The notes under the pieces are model-generated. The model saw nothing but the letters and a program-made list of their open reading frames with translations. It was not told the origin of the DNA and searched no databases. From an uncultured bacterium (GTDB taxonomy: Bacteria > Cyanobacteriota > Vampirovibrionia > Gastranaerophilales > Gastranaerophilaceae), in assembly GCA_900555175.1 (NCBI GenBank), contig USJT01000087.1:1-5596 (forward strand): DNA of 5,596 nt, read 5' to 3'. The translations under genes were made by a program, and so were the position numbers. Of the stretch, positions 1 through 5,596 are shown piece by piece (position 1 is the stretch's first letter; every line of letters begins with the position of its first letter).

Positions 1-636
1 AACTCTTTCATCAAAAATGTTATATCCGTGTGATATTAAAGCAATTGAAATAGGATATTCTTTTGTTTGATTTTCAATGAATACTTTTCCTTGTAGAGCA
101 TAATTCATAGCTTTTTTATAGCTCATACCCGATTTTGACATAATATGGAAGTTGTTATAAGTTCTCCAGCCTGCTTTAGAAGCTTTTTTAATACGTTCCA
201 TATCAGTAATTCCAAATGGAGCAACCATTTCTTTCAAAAATTCATAAATTCCTTGATTTTTTTCTGATTTATCAAGAGTTGCTTCAATCATTGTAAAATC
301 TTTTTTTACAACGTTTCTAACCAAATCAGGCAATCCTCTGATTTTTGAGCAGTTATAAATTTTTGGTGCAATTGATTGAATAGAAGGTACGAATATTTTA
401 TCAACACCTTTGTCAATCAAATTTAATACATGCCCGATGTAAACTTTTATCGGTAAACATGTTTCGGTAACAACGAGAGATGAACCTCTGGACATTGTCT
501 GTTTTGTTGTCATGTCTGATAATACTATTTTTATCCCAAGATCAGTAAAAAATCCGTAATAAAATGGGTAATTGTGATAAAAGGACATTCCGCGAGGTAT
601 TCCTATTGTCATATCATTGTTTAAATTTTTTTCCAC
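1..636 (-). CDS. DUF2229-type protein related to acyl-CoA dehydratase activases (C-terminus cut by window edge)
   Basis: The 212 visible codons read open from a GTG at 636 to position 1. The protein continues past the left edge. Near the N-terminus it shows TIGIPRGMSFYHNYPFYYGF (residues 10-29), then TETCLPIK (57-64) and a following GH (68-69). This pattern is typical of the DUF2229/COG3580 family, which is linked to activators of 2-hydroxyacyl-CoA dehydratases. Family members occur alone or fused behind a BadF/BcrA-type ATPase domain. This one starts directly with DUF2229, so it is a standalone or differently arranged form. Cys60 in the ETC motif is a plausible Fe-S ligand, by inference. The GTG start is favoured because AAAGGGG lies 10 bp upstream (647-653) and an in-frame TAA lies just beyond. 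An ATG at codon 9 (610-612) has no ribosome site. It is probably a cytosolic protein of anaerobes with unknown substrate. The MFS gene lies 98 bp upstream on the same strand, so co-transcription is possible. Confidence 0.75.
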   Translation of the reverse strand, partial: MEKNLNNDMTIGIPRGMSFYHNYPFYYGFFTDLGIKIVLSDMTTKQTMSRGSSLVVTETCLPIKVYIGHVLNLIDKGVDKIFVPSIQSIAPKIYNCSKIRGLPDLVRNVVKKDFTMIEATLDKSEKNQGIYEFLKEMVAPFGITDMERIKKASKAGWRTYNNFHIMSKSGMSYKKAMNYALQGKVFIENQTKEYPISIALISHGYNIFDERV

Positions 637-646
637 GATTATAAAT

Positions 647-653
647 CCCCTTT
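647..653 (-). promoter_or_regulatory. Ribosome binding site deciding the GTG start of the DUF2229 gene
   Basis: On the minus strand AAAGGGG sits 10 bp before the GTG at 636. It has one mismatch to the AAGGAGG consensus. It is the only good Shine-Dalgarno near the possible starts, and it selects the GTG over the ATG eight codons further in. Confidence 0.6.
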
Positions 654-707
654 GTTACTTTTATAATACTTCAAAATTAAAATTTTGGCTATTATTTTAT
701 TTACAAT

Positions 708-719
708 GTTTACATAAAC
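708..719. repeat. Small inverted repeat GTTTA-CA-TAAAC in the MFS/DUF2229 gap
   Basis: Five-base arms, GTTTA (708-712) and TAAAC (715-719), flank a 2-bp centre. A second TTTACA at 700-705 repeats the TTTACA of 709-714 with a 9-bp period. The site lies just after the MFS stop and about 70 bp before the DUF2229 start, so it could be a small operator. In DNA this AT-rich it may equally be chance. Confidence 0.2.
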
Positions 720-734
720 TTGTTTGAAATTTTA

Positions 735-2123
735 TTAATCCTTTTTATAAGCGATAAATGCAAATGTCAGACAGGAAAGTCCGAAAAATATACCAAAACA
801 CATTGTTGTTCTGTATGCTGTTAAAAATGCTGTGTCATATACATTTCCTGCGTCAAGAAATATTTTTCTGAATGTTTCAAAAAGTGTAATTGTAACAGCA
901 ACTCCAAGAATGTTACCCATATTTCTTGAAAGAGCAAGAATTCCTGATGCCAATCCGACATGCCCGTGCTGTACACAGGTCATAATTGCGTTGTTTGAAG
1001 GTGATTGGAAAAGTCCGTTACCTATTCCCATAATTCCTGAAGCCAGAACGATTTGCCACATTGCAACATTTTTATCATAAAGAGTAAACATTAAAAGTGC
1101 GATACAATAAACTGTCGGGCCTGCAATGGTTAAGTATCTGCTTCCATATTTGCCTGACAATCTTCCAGCAACAGGTGCAATCATTGAAAGTGTAAGTGAA
1201 TACGGTAGGATTAAAAGCCCTGTTACAAGCGGATTATATTTTAAGATTTCTTGAAGGAAAAACGGCAAAAGAATACTGTTTGTGTACATTGCCATATATG
1301 ATGTCATAACTCCAAGGTTTCCGAATGTAAAAGGTCTTATTTTAAACAGAGAAAAATCAATAAGCGGGTAATTTATATGATGATCTCTGACATAAAATAG
1401 GACTCCGAAAATCAAAGTTATTATCCCTAAAACGATAATTTTTAGCGAATTCCAACCCCAACTGTGACCTTCAGAGATTGCAAGAAGTAGTGCAAATAAG
1501 CTTATTGTAAAATATATAAACCCTTTGTAATCAAATTTGAAATTTTTTCTGTCAGTTTTTGCATGATGCGGCAAAAATTTGTATGCATAAAAAGCACCTG
1601 CAATAGCTATTGGAATACATGGAATAAATACAGAATGCCAGCCAAAGTAGTTTAGCAAAATTCCACCGAGTGCCGGCCCGCTCATTCCGCCTATTGCAAC
1701 AAGACAACCGTTTAATCCGAGAGCTTTTCCTCTGCGTTCATTTTTAAAAATAGTTGTAATAATAGCTTGAGCGTTTGAAAGCATAATAGATGCACCAAGA
1801 GCTTCAAGGCATCTGTAAGCAATTAAAAGCCCAAAGTTGTGAGCAGTAGTGTTCAGCAAAGCACCAAGTGCAAACATTGAAAATCCTGTCATATATAACT
1901 TGTTTTTCGGAAATATATCGCCGAGCTTGCCAAAAAACGGTAAGAATACGGTTAAAACAAGCATATATGCAATCATAACCCATTGAATTTGACCCATAGT
2001 AACATGAAGGTCAACGGACATGGGGTATAATGCAAGATTTACTGTTGTAGAATCCAGCATGGCAATAACGTTGCCGACTGCTGTTATTACAAACATTGTC
2101 CATTTTATTTCTTTGGTTGTCAT
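735..2123 (-). CDS. MFS multidrug-type exporter, DHA2 (EmrB/QacA-like) 14-helix family
   Basis: This 462-residue protein is almost entirely hydrophobic segments. About 14 helices can be placed, at roughly 10-31, 47-66, 77-95, 98-118, 136-157, 162-182, 200-216, 228-246, 267-290, 300-318, 330-348, 355-375, 390-412 and 437-458. Family signatures are the first-helix motif LDSTTVNLAL (24-33), motif A GKLGDIFPKNK (65-75) in the helix 2-3 loop, the motif-B arginine in YRCLEALGAS (103-112), and the antiporter motif C GGMSGPALGGILL (145-157). Asp25 in helix 1 is a membrane-embedded acid typical of DHA2 proton antiporters. The family exports drugs, dyes or metabolites using the proton gradient; the substrate cannot be read here. 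There is no EmrA-like partner next to it. The start has no Shine-Dalgarno, and a TGnTAAAAT element lies 6 bp upstream, suggesting a leaderless message. The preceding glmU terminator separates it from glmU. Confidence 0.9.
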   Translation of the reverse strand: MTTKEIKWTMFVITAVGNVIAMLDSTTVNLALYPMSVDLHVTMGQIQWVMIAYMLVLTVFLPFFGKLGDIFPKNKLYMTGFSMFALGALLNTTAHNFGLLIAYRCLEALGASIMLSNAQAIITTIFKNERRGKALGLNGCLVAIGGMSGPALGGILLNYFGWHSVFIPCIPIAIAGAFYAYKFLPHHAKTDRKNFKFDYKGFIYFTISLFALLLAISEGHSWGWNSLKIIVLGIITLIFGVLFYVRDHHINYPLIDFSLFKIRPFTFGNLGVMTSYMAMYTNSILLPFFLQEILKYNPLVTGLLILPYSLTLSMIAPVAGRLSGKYGSRYLTIAGPTVYCIALLMFTLYDKNVAMWQIVLASGIMGIGNGLFQSPSNNAIMTCVQHGHVGLASGILALSRNMGNILGVAVTITLFETFRKIFLDAGNVYDTAFLTAYRTTMCFGIFFGLSCLTFAFIAYKKD

Positions 2124-2129
2124 AAGTAA

Positions 2130-2138
2130 ATTTTAGCA
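2130..2138 (-). promoter_or_regulatory. Extended -10 promoter element for the MFS gene, leaderless geometry
   Basis: On the minus strand TGCTAAAAT matches the extended -10 consensus (TG, one base, then a hexamer with 5 of 6 matches to TATAAT). Exactly 6 bp separate the hexamer from the ATG, so transcription would start at or next to the A of the ATG. I find no good -35; that position falls in the glmU terminator hairpin, which is compatible with an extended -10 promoter. This is prediction only. Confidence 0.4.
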
Positions 2139-2142
2139 TAAA

Positions 2143-2167
2143 TAAGACGGGAGAAATTCCCGCCTTA
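2143..2167 (-). terminator. Intrinsic terminator of glmU
   Basis: On the minus strand, starting 35 nt after the glmU stop, UAAGGCGGGA pairs with UCCCGUCUUA around a 5-nt loop (AUUUC). That is ten pairs, including one G-U wobble and a GC-rich middle. The transcript continues with a U-rich tail and is preceded by an A/U-rich run. Read on the plus strand the wobble becomes an A-C mismatch and no T-run follows, so the terminator works in the glmU direction only. Confidence 0.8.
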
Positions 2168-2201
2168 AAAATCTTCAAATTTGTATTAATTTACATACGG
2201 G

Positions 2202-3482
2202 TTACATTTTCTTTTTAACCCAGTTTTCGATAATTCTCAAAGGTGCACGAGTTAATCCAAGTGCCCATTCGCCGATATTTTTGGTGATAACACTTCCGGC
2301 TCCGATATTTGTACCTTCACCGATTTCAACAGGAGCTACAAGTACAGTGTTTGAGCCAATTTTTACGTTGTCTTTTAAGACTGTTTTACTTTTTGTTTTT
2401 GTAATCGGATCATAATTTGCGGTGATTGTGCCTGCTCCAATATTTATGTGAGAACCCAATTCGCTATCACCTATGTAGCTTAAGTGGCCTGCATTTGTGT
2501 TATGACCTATTTTCGCCTTTTTGACTTCTACAAAATTCCCGATTTTGCAGTTGTCATCTATTTCAACATCGCCTCTAAGGTGTGCACAAGGCCCGATTTT
2601 GCAATTTTTACCGATTTTATTTTTACCTTCTATATAAGTTGATGGGTAAATTGTTGTGTCAGCACCGATTTCTGTATCTTCTGAAATCCAGGTGGATGAA
2701 GGAGCTACAATTGTAACTCCATTATCCATTAATGAATTTAATTTTCTTTCATTCATTATTCTTGTAGCTTCAGCCAAATTCTTTCTTGAATTAATACCGT
2801 AAATTTCATCGCTGTTTTCTAGGATATATGCGTTAACATTAAGATTATTCTTTTTGCCCCAAGCAATAATGTCTGTAAGGTAGTATTCTCCTTGAGCGTT
2901 GTTGCTTGTCAGTTGAGAAAATGCAGGTTTAATTTTTCCCCAGTTAAGACAATAAATTCCTGCGTTAACTTCTTTTACGGCTTTTTGATCAGGTGTTGCA
3001 TCTTTTTCTTCAACTATACATTTTAGAGAATTGTCAGCTTCTCTTATAATTCTTCCATAATTTGTAGGGTTATCAAAAATTGTACTCATAACTGTTAAGT
3101 CAGAATTATTAGAGTTGTGGTAATCTACAAATTTTTTCAATGTTTCTTCTGTAATTAGTGGAGTATCCCCGCATAATATAATTACTTGTCCGTCAAAGTT
3201 TTCTAATGCAGGACATACCATAGACACTGCATGACCTGTTCCGAGTTGAGGTGATTGCAGAACTGTTTTAGCTGATTTATAATTTTTTTCTACAAATTCT
3301 GTAACTTCTTCTGCGTGGTGTCCTACGATTACAAATGATTCATTTGTTATATTTTTTACATTATCTAATACATAGCCTAAAAGCGGTTTTTCAAATATTT
3401 TATGCAAAACTTTCGGTGTATTTGATTTCATTCTTGTGCCTTTACCTGCGGCAAGAATTACTGCTTTAATTTCTTTATTCAT
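2202..3482 (-). CDS. glmU: Bifunctional GlmU: GlcNAc-1-P uridylyltransferase and GlcN-1-P acetyltransferase
   Basis: GlmU makes UDP-GlcNAc, the cytosolic precursor of peptidoglycan, by acetylating glucosamine-1-phosphate and transferring UMP from UTP. The N-terminal Rossmann-like domain (about 1-230) shows the nucleotide loop LAAGKGTRM (10-18), Lys24 in TPKVLH, QLGTGHA (79-85), the metal-binding GD (105-106), EVNAGIY (171-177), GEYYLTD (198-204) and Asn231. The C-terminal left-handed beta-helix (about 255-405) has hexapeptide repeats such as IGAGTI. By alignment to E. coli GlmU its acetyltransferase residues are present: Arg303 (R333), Lys321 (K351), His333 (H363), Tyr336 (Y366) and Asn347 (N377). 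Both active sites therefore look intact. At 426 residues it is about 30 shorter than E. coli GlmU, with no lost motif. The ATG has a strong Shine-Dalgarno, AAAGGAG at 3489-3495. It is transcribed divergently from mnmA, with its own terminator downstream, so it is probably monocistronic. Confidence 0.97.
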   Translation of the reverse strand: MNKEIKAVILAAGKGTRMKSNTPKVLHKIFEKPLLGYVLDNVKNITNESFVIVGHHAEEVTEFVEKNYKSAKTVLQSPQLGTGHAVSMVCPALENFDGQVIILCGDTPLITEETLKKFVDYHNSNNSDLTVMSTIFDNPTNYGRIIREADNSLKCIVEEKDATPDQKAVKEVNAGIYCLNWGKIKPAFSQLTSNNAQGEYYLTDIIAWGKKNNLNVNAYILENSDEIYGINSRKNLAEATRIMNERKLNSLMDNGVTIVAPSSTWISEDTEIGADTTIYPSTYIEGKNKIGKNCKIGPCAHLRGDVEIDDNCKIGNFVEVKKAKIGHNTNAGHLSYIGDSELGSHINIGAGTITANYDPITKTKSKTVLKDNVKIGSNTVLVAPVEIGEGTNIGAGSVITKNIGEWALGLTRAPLRIIENWVKKKM

Positions 3483-3488
3483 ACTTCT

Positions 3489-3495
3489 CTCCTTT
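3489..3495 (-). promoter_or_regulatory. Ribosome binding site of glmU
   Basis: AAAGGAG on the minus strand lies 6 bp before the glmU ATG and confirms that start. It contrasts with the neighbouring divergent gene mnmA, which has no such site. Confidence 0.75.
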
Positions 3496-3501
3496 AGTTT
3501 T

Positions 3502-3512
3502 ATTTTACTATA
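3502..3512 (-). promoter_or_regulatory. Probable -10 region for glmU
   Basis: On the minus strand TATAGTAAAAT offers two overlapping hexamers with 5 of 6 matches to TATAAT (TATAGT at 3507-3512 and TAAAAT at 3502-3507). Neither has a good -35 at 17 bp. The 56-bp gap to mnmA must hold both promoters, and this element overlaps the proposed mnmA -35, so the two divergent promoters would compete for polymerase. Confidence 0.35.
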
Positions 3513-3532
3513 AAAAATATTTAAGTTATAAT
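3504..3532 (+). promoter_or_regulatory. Sigma70-like promoter of mnmA, leaderless geometry
   Basis: TTTACT (3504-3509, 4 of 6 matches to TTGACA) is followed after exactly 17 bp by a perfect TATAAT (3527-3532). Six bases then separate the hexamer from the mnmA ATG, so the predicted transcript begins at the start codon itself. No Shine-Dalgarno is present in that gap. Confidence 0.6.
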
Positions 3533-3538
3533 TAATTT

Positions 3539-4582
3539 ATGACTACAAGAAAAATAGCAGTTGTTGCATTAAGCGGCGGAGTTGACAGTTCTGTAACCGC
3601 ACTTCTTTTACAACAACAGGGGTATGATGTAATAGGATTGACAGGAAAGATGGTAAAATCATCTGATGTCGTTGCAGAAAATCCTAAAAAAGTGGCTGAT
3701 AAACTTGGTATTGAGCATTATGTTTGTGATGTGACAGATGAATTTAGCTCTAAAGTTATAGATTATTTTATAAACTCTTATAAGTCAGGGAAAACTCCAA
3801 ACCCATGTATTGTATGTAATCAGTTTATAAAATGGGGAGTGCTTTTTGATTACGCTGTTAATAAATTAAATGCGGATATTTTTGCAACAGGTCATTATGC
3901 TGATATCAGATGCGTTGATGGAGTGTATAAACTTTATCCTGCAAAAGATGAACATAAGGATCAGTTATATTTTCTATATCGTTTAGGACAAAAACAGTTA
4001 TCAAAAACTATATTTCCTCTATACCATTATGAAAAGTCTGAGGTAAAAAAGATTGCTGAAGATTTTGATTTACCTCCAAAGGATTCTAAGGAAAGTCAGG
4101 ATATATGTTTTATCCAAAGGCCGATGACTACAAAAAAATTCTTATCAGAAAAACTTGGGGAAAATAAAGGTGATTTTATTGATATTCTGACAGGTAAAAA
4201 ATGGGGAGTTCATAACGGTTGTTATCAATATACGATAGGTCAGAGAAAAGGTATCGGAATTGCAGCACCTTATCCTTTGTATGTTATTGATATAAACCCT
4301 GCTAAAAATATTGTTTATGTCGGCAGGGAAGAAGATAATTACAGAAAAAATTGTAAGCTTAACAATTTGAATTTAACTTATGCGGTTGAAAAACATGAAT
4401 TTGATGCTTGGGTGAAAATTCGCTACAATATGGAGCATAAAAAAGCTCATGTAAGATTATTCAACGATTTTGCAGATATTGAATTTTCTGAACCAGTAAA
4501 TTCTATTACAAACGGGCAATCAGGTGTTATTTATGATATAGATGACAAGCACTTAATTGGCGGTGGGTTTGTTGAAAGATAA
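3539..4582 (+). CDS. mnmA: tRNA-specific 2-thiouridylase MnmA
   Basis: MnmA thiolates position 2 of wobble uridine 34 in Lys, Glu and Gln tRNAs, using ATP to adenylate the base and a sulfur relay ending on an enzyme cysteine. The N-terminal PP-loop is SGGVDSS (12-18). Other landmarks are TPNPCIVCN (86-94), ATGHYADIR (116-124), KDQLYFLYRL (140-149), SQDICFI (186-192), and YTIGQRKGIGI (231-241) at the start of the C-terminal beta domains. Cys93 and Cys190 match the E. coli catalytic pair C102 and C199. Cys90 sits where E. coli has D99, giving three cysteines that could hold a [4Fe-4S] cluster. The stretch after the PP-loop (GLTGKM, 33-38) is shorter than usual, lacking much of the common insert there; the 347-residue length is slightly below the usual 355-375. 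The ATG has a perfect TATAAT 6 bp upstream and no Shine-Dalgarno, so translation is probably leaderless. hydG follows after 60 bp. Confidence 0.95.
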   Translation: MTTRKIAVVALSGGVDSSVTALLLQQQGYDVIGLTGKMVKSSDVVAENPKKVADKLGIEHYVCDVTDEFSSKVIDYFINSYKSGKTPNPCIVCNQFIKWGVLFDYAVNKLNADIFATGHYADIRCVDGVYKLYPAKDEHKDQLYFLYRLGQKQLSKTIFPLYHYEKSEVKKIAEDFDLPPKDSKESQDICFIQRPMTTKKFLSEKLGENKGDFIDILTGKKWGVHNGCYQYTIGQRKGIGIAAPYPLYVIDINPAKNIVYVGREEDNYRKNCKLNNLNLTYAVEKHEFDAWVKIRYNMEHKKAHVRLFNDFADIEFSEPVNSITNGQSGVIYDIDDKHLIGGGFVER

Positions 4583-4588
4583 TTACTA

Positions 4589-4617
4589 TTTACATTTATT
4601 TTTTACGGCTGTATCAT
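4589..4617 (+). promoter_or_regulatory. Sigma70-like promoter of hydG
   Basis: TTTACA (4589-4594, 5 of 6 to TTGACA) and TATCAT (4612-4617, 5 of 6 to TATAAT) are exactly 17 bp apart, just after the mnmA stop. Predicted initiation near 4624 would leave a short leader of about 19 nt carrying the Shine-Dalgarno. This suggests hydG can be transcribed independently of mnmA, although I see no terminator between them. Confidence 0.5.
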
Positions 4618-4627
4618 GATTATGCTT

Positions 4628-4636
4628 AGGGAGGAG
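4628..4636 (+). promoter_or_regulatory. Strong ribosome binding site of hydG
   Basis: AGGGAGGAG contains GGAGG ending 8 bp before the ATG at 4643, a near-ideal Shine-Dalgarno. It decides the start: in-frame ATGs at 4616 and 4622 lie upstream of it and have no site of their own. Confidence 0.8.
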
Positions 4637-4642
4637 AGTTAT

Positions 4643-5596
4643 ATGTATAATCCAAAATCACATGATGCCGATGAATTTATCTCACATGAAGAAATTCTTG
4701 ATACATTAAAATATGCAGATGAAAATAAAAATAATATTGAAGTAATTGACAAAATTTTAGAGAAAGCAAAGCTTGGAAAAGGCTTGACACATAAAGAAGC
4801 TTCCGTTCTTTTAGCTTGTGACAATCCTGATAAGAATAATGAAATCTTTGAACTTGCTAAAAAAATTAAATTAGACTATTACGGAAACAGAATTGTTCTT
4901 TTTGCACCTTTGTATTTGTCTAATTATTGTGTAAACGGTTGCGTATATTGCCCTTATCACGCTAAAAATAAACATATTCCAAGACGTAAATTAACTCAGG
5001 AAGAAATTAAAAATGAAGTTATAGCACTTCAAGATATGGGACATAAAAGACTTGCAATAGAAGCAGGTGAGGATCCTGTTAATAACCCTTTGGAATATAT
5101 CTTAGAATCTATAAAGACAATTTATGGTATAAAACATAAAAACGGATCAATCAGACGTGTAAATGTTAATATTGCAGCTACAACAGTTGAAAATTACAGA
5201 AAATTACACGAAGCAGGTATCGGAACTTATATTTTGTTCCAAGAAACATATAACAAAGAAAGTTATGAAACACTTCACCCGACAGGACCAAAACATAATT
5301 ACAAATACCATACGGAAGCTATGGATAGAGCTATGCAAGGCGGGATTGATGATGTCGGTTTGGGTGTTTTATTCGGATTGGAATCTTTCAGATATGAATT
5401 TGCAGGTTTGTTAATGCACGCAGAACATTTGGAAGCTACATTCGGAGTTGGACCTCATACGATAAGTGTTCCAAGAATTAGAAGAGCAGATGATATTGAT
5501 CCTGAAACATTTGATAACGGAATTGATGATGATACGTTTGCTAAAATTGTTGCTTGTATTAGAATTGCTGTTCCTTATACAGGCATGATTGTTTCT
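4643..5596 (+). CDS. hydG: [FeFe] hydrogenase H-cluster maturase HydG (C-terminus cut by window edge)
   Basis: HydG is a radical-SAM tyrosine lyase. It splits tyrosine to p-cresol and dehydroglycine and turns the latter into the CO and cyanide ligands of the hydrogenase H-cluster, acting with HydE and HydF in the cytosol. The visible 318 codons cover the N-terminal region and most of the radical-SAM barrel. The SAM-cluster motif is C96-x3-C100-x2-C103 in SNYCVNGCVYCPYH, the CX3CX2C form used by HydG. Other strongly conserved stretches are RRKLTQEEI, MGHKRLAIEAGEDPVNNP, IRRVNVNIAATTVENYRKL, GIGTYILFQETY, DDVGLGVLFGL, LLMHAEHLEATFGVGPHTIS and the final IRIAVPYTGM. The C-terminal domain with the second, CX2C-anchored cluster would follow; family members are about 470 residues. 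Paralogue ThiH is excluded by the HydG-specific stretches. The start is set by the strong Shine-Dalgarno at 4628-4636. It implies that the organism makes an [FeFe] hydrogenase. Confidence 0.96.
   Translation, partial: MYNPKSHDADEFISHEEILDTLKYADENKNNIEVIDKILEKAKLGKGLTHKEASVLLACDNPDKNNEIFELAKKIKLDYYGNRIVLFAPLYLSNYCVNGCVYCPYHAKNKHIPRRKLTQEEIKNEVIALQDMGHKRLAIEAGEDPVNNPLEYILESIKTIYGIKHKNGSIRRVNVNIAATTVENYRKLHEAGIGTYILFQETYNKESYETLHPTGPKHNYKYHTEAMDRAMQGGIDDVGLGVLFGLESFRYEFAGLLMHAEHLEATFGVGPHTISVPRIRRADDIDPETFDNGIDDDTFAKIVACIRIAVPYTGMIVS

Noticed and set aside
672..687. Inverted repeat CAAAATT-AA-AATTTTG as a possible terminator for the MFS gene
   Set aside because: The hairpin would be almost all A-U pairs with a tiny loop and no U-run after it on the minus strand, so it is too weak. 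The perfect symmetry is easily produced by chance in AT-rich DNA.
832..1080. 82-codon open frame on the plus strand inside the MFS gene
   Set aside because: It lies wholly antisense to a well-supported membrane transporter gene and has no recognisable domain. It is a shadow of that gene's codon pattern.
4616..4624. Earlier in-frame ATG codons (4616 and 4622) as the hydG start
   Set aside because: Both precede the strong Shine-Dalgarno, which would then lie inside the gene, and the sequence from 4643 (MYNPKS) matches how HydG proteins usually begin.
4583..4642. Terminator between mnmA and hydG
   Set aside because: I found no GC-containing stem followed by a T-run in this 60-bp gap, so read-through from mnmA into hydG remains possible.
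4639..4824. 61-codon open frame on the minus strand over the start of hydG
   Set aside because: It is antisense to conserved HydG coding sequence and has no family resemblance.
5163..5414. 83-codon open frame on the plus strand inside hydG
   Set aside because: It is in a different frame from HydG across the most conserved part of the radical-SAM barrel. Its protein resembles nothing and is a shadow.
4643..5596. ThiH (thiamine-pathway tyrosine lyase) instead of HydG
   Set aside because: ThiH shares the fold and chemistry, but the long conserved stretches and the N-terminal segment here are those of HydG, and no thiamine genes are nearby.
1..5596. A novel defence system, mobile element, CRISPR array or RNA gene
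   Set aside because: All five coding regions are recognisable housekeeping, transport or anaerobic-metabolism genes, the gaps are under 100 bp, and there are no long repeats, integrase-like proteins or tRNA-like folds.

Overview
This window looks like ordinary chromosomal DNA from an AT-rich anaerobic bacterium, roughly one third G+C by eye. It holds three complete genes and two genes cut by the window edges. The anaerobic reading rests on hydG, the radical-SAM maturase of [FeFe] hydrogenases, and on a DUF2229-type protein related to the 2-hydroxyacyl-CoA dehydratase/activase superfamily. GlmU marks the organism as a peptidoglycan-making bacterium. An uncultured gut lineage such as Gastranaerophilales (Vampirovibrionia), or a clostridial relative, would fit. 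I cannot fix the taxon from sequence reading alone.

Layout, left to right. Positions 1-636 (minus strand) carry the N-terminal 212 codons of the DUF2229 protein, whose C-terminus lies beyond the left edge. Positions 735-2123 (minus) encode a 14-helix DHA2-type major facilitator exporter. Positions 2202-3482 (minus) encode the bifunctional UDP-GlcNAc enzyme GlmU, followed by a clear intrinsic terminator at 2143-2167. A compact 56-bp divergent promoter region separates glmU from mnmA (3539-4582, plus), the tRNA U34 2-thiouridylase. hydG begins at 4643 (plus) behind a strong Shine-Dalgarno and a good sigma70-like promoter, and runs off the right edge after 318 codons.

The genes do not form one pathway: cell-wall precursor synthesis (glmU), tRNA thiolation (mnmA), hydrogenase maturation (hydG), probable drug or metabolite efflux (MFS), and an Fe-S protein of unknown substrate (DUF2229). 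No gap between genes reaches 100 bp. I see no RNA genes, insertion sequences, CRISPR arrays, phage genes or defence genes.

The points most worth a second look are these. The MFS gene and mnmA have no Shine-Dalgarno and instead carry a -10-like hexamer exactly 6 bp before the ATG, the geometry of leaderless transcripts. MnmA has three cysteines placed as expected for a [4Fe-4S]-dependent enzyme. The DUF2229 protein starts without a fused activase domain. I did not find a convincing previously undescribed system.
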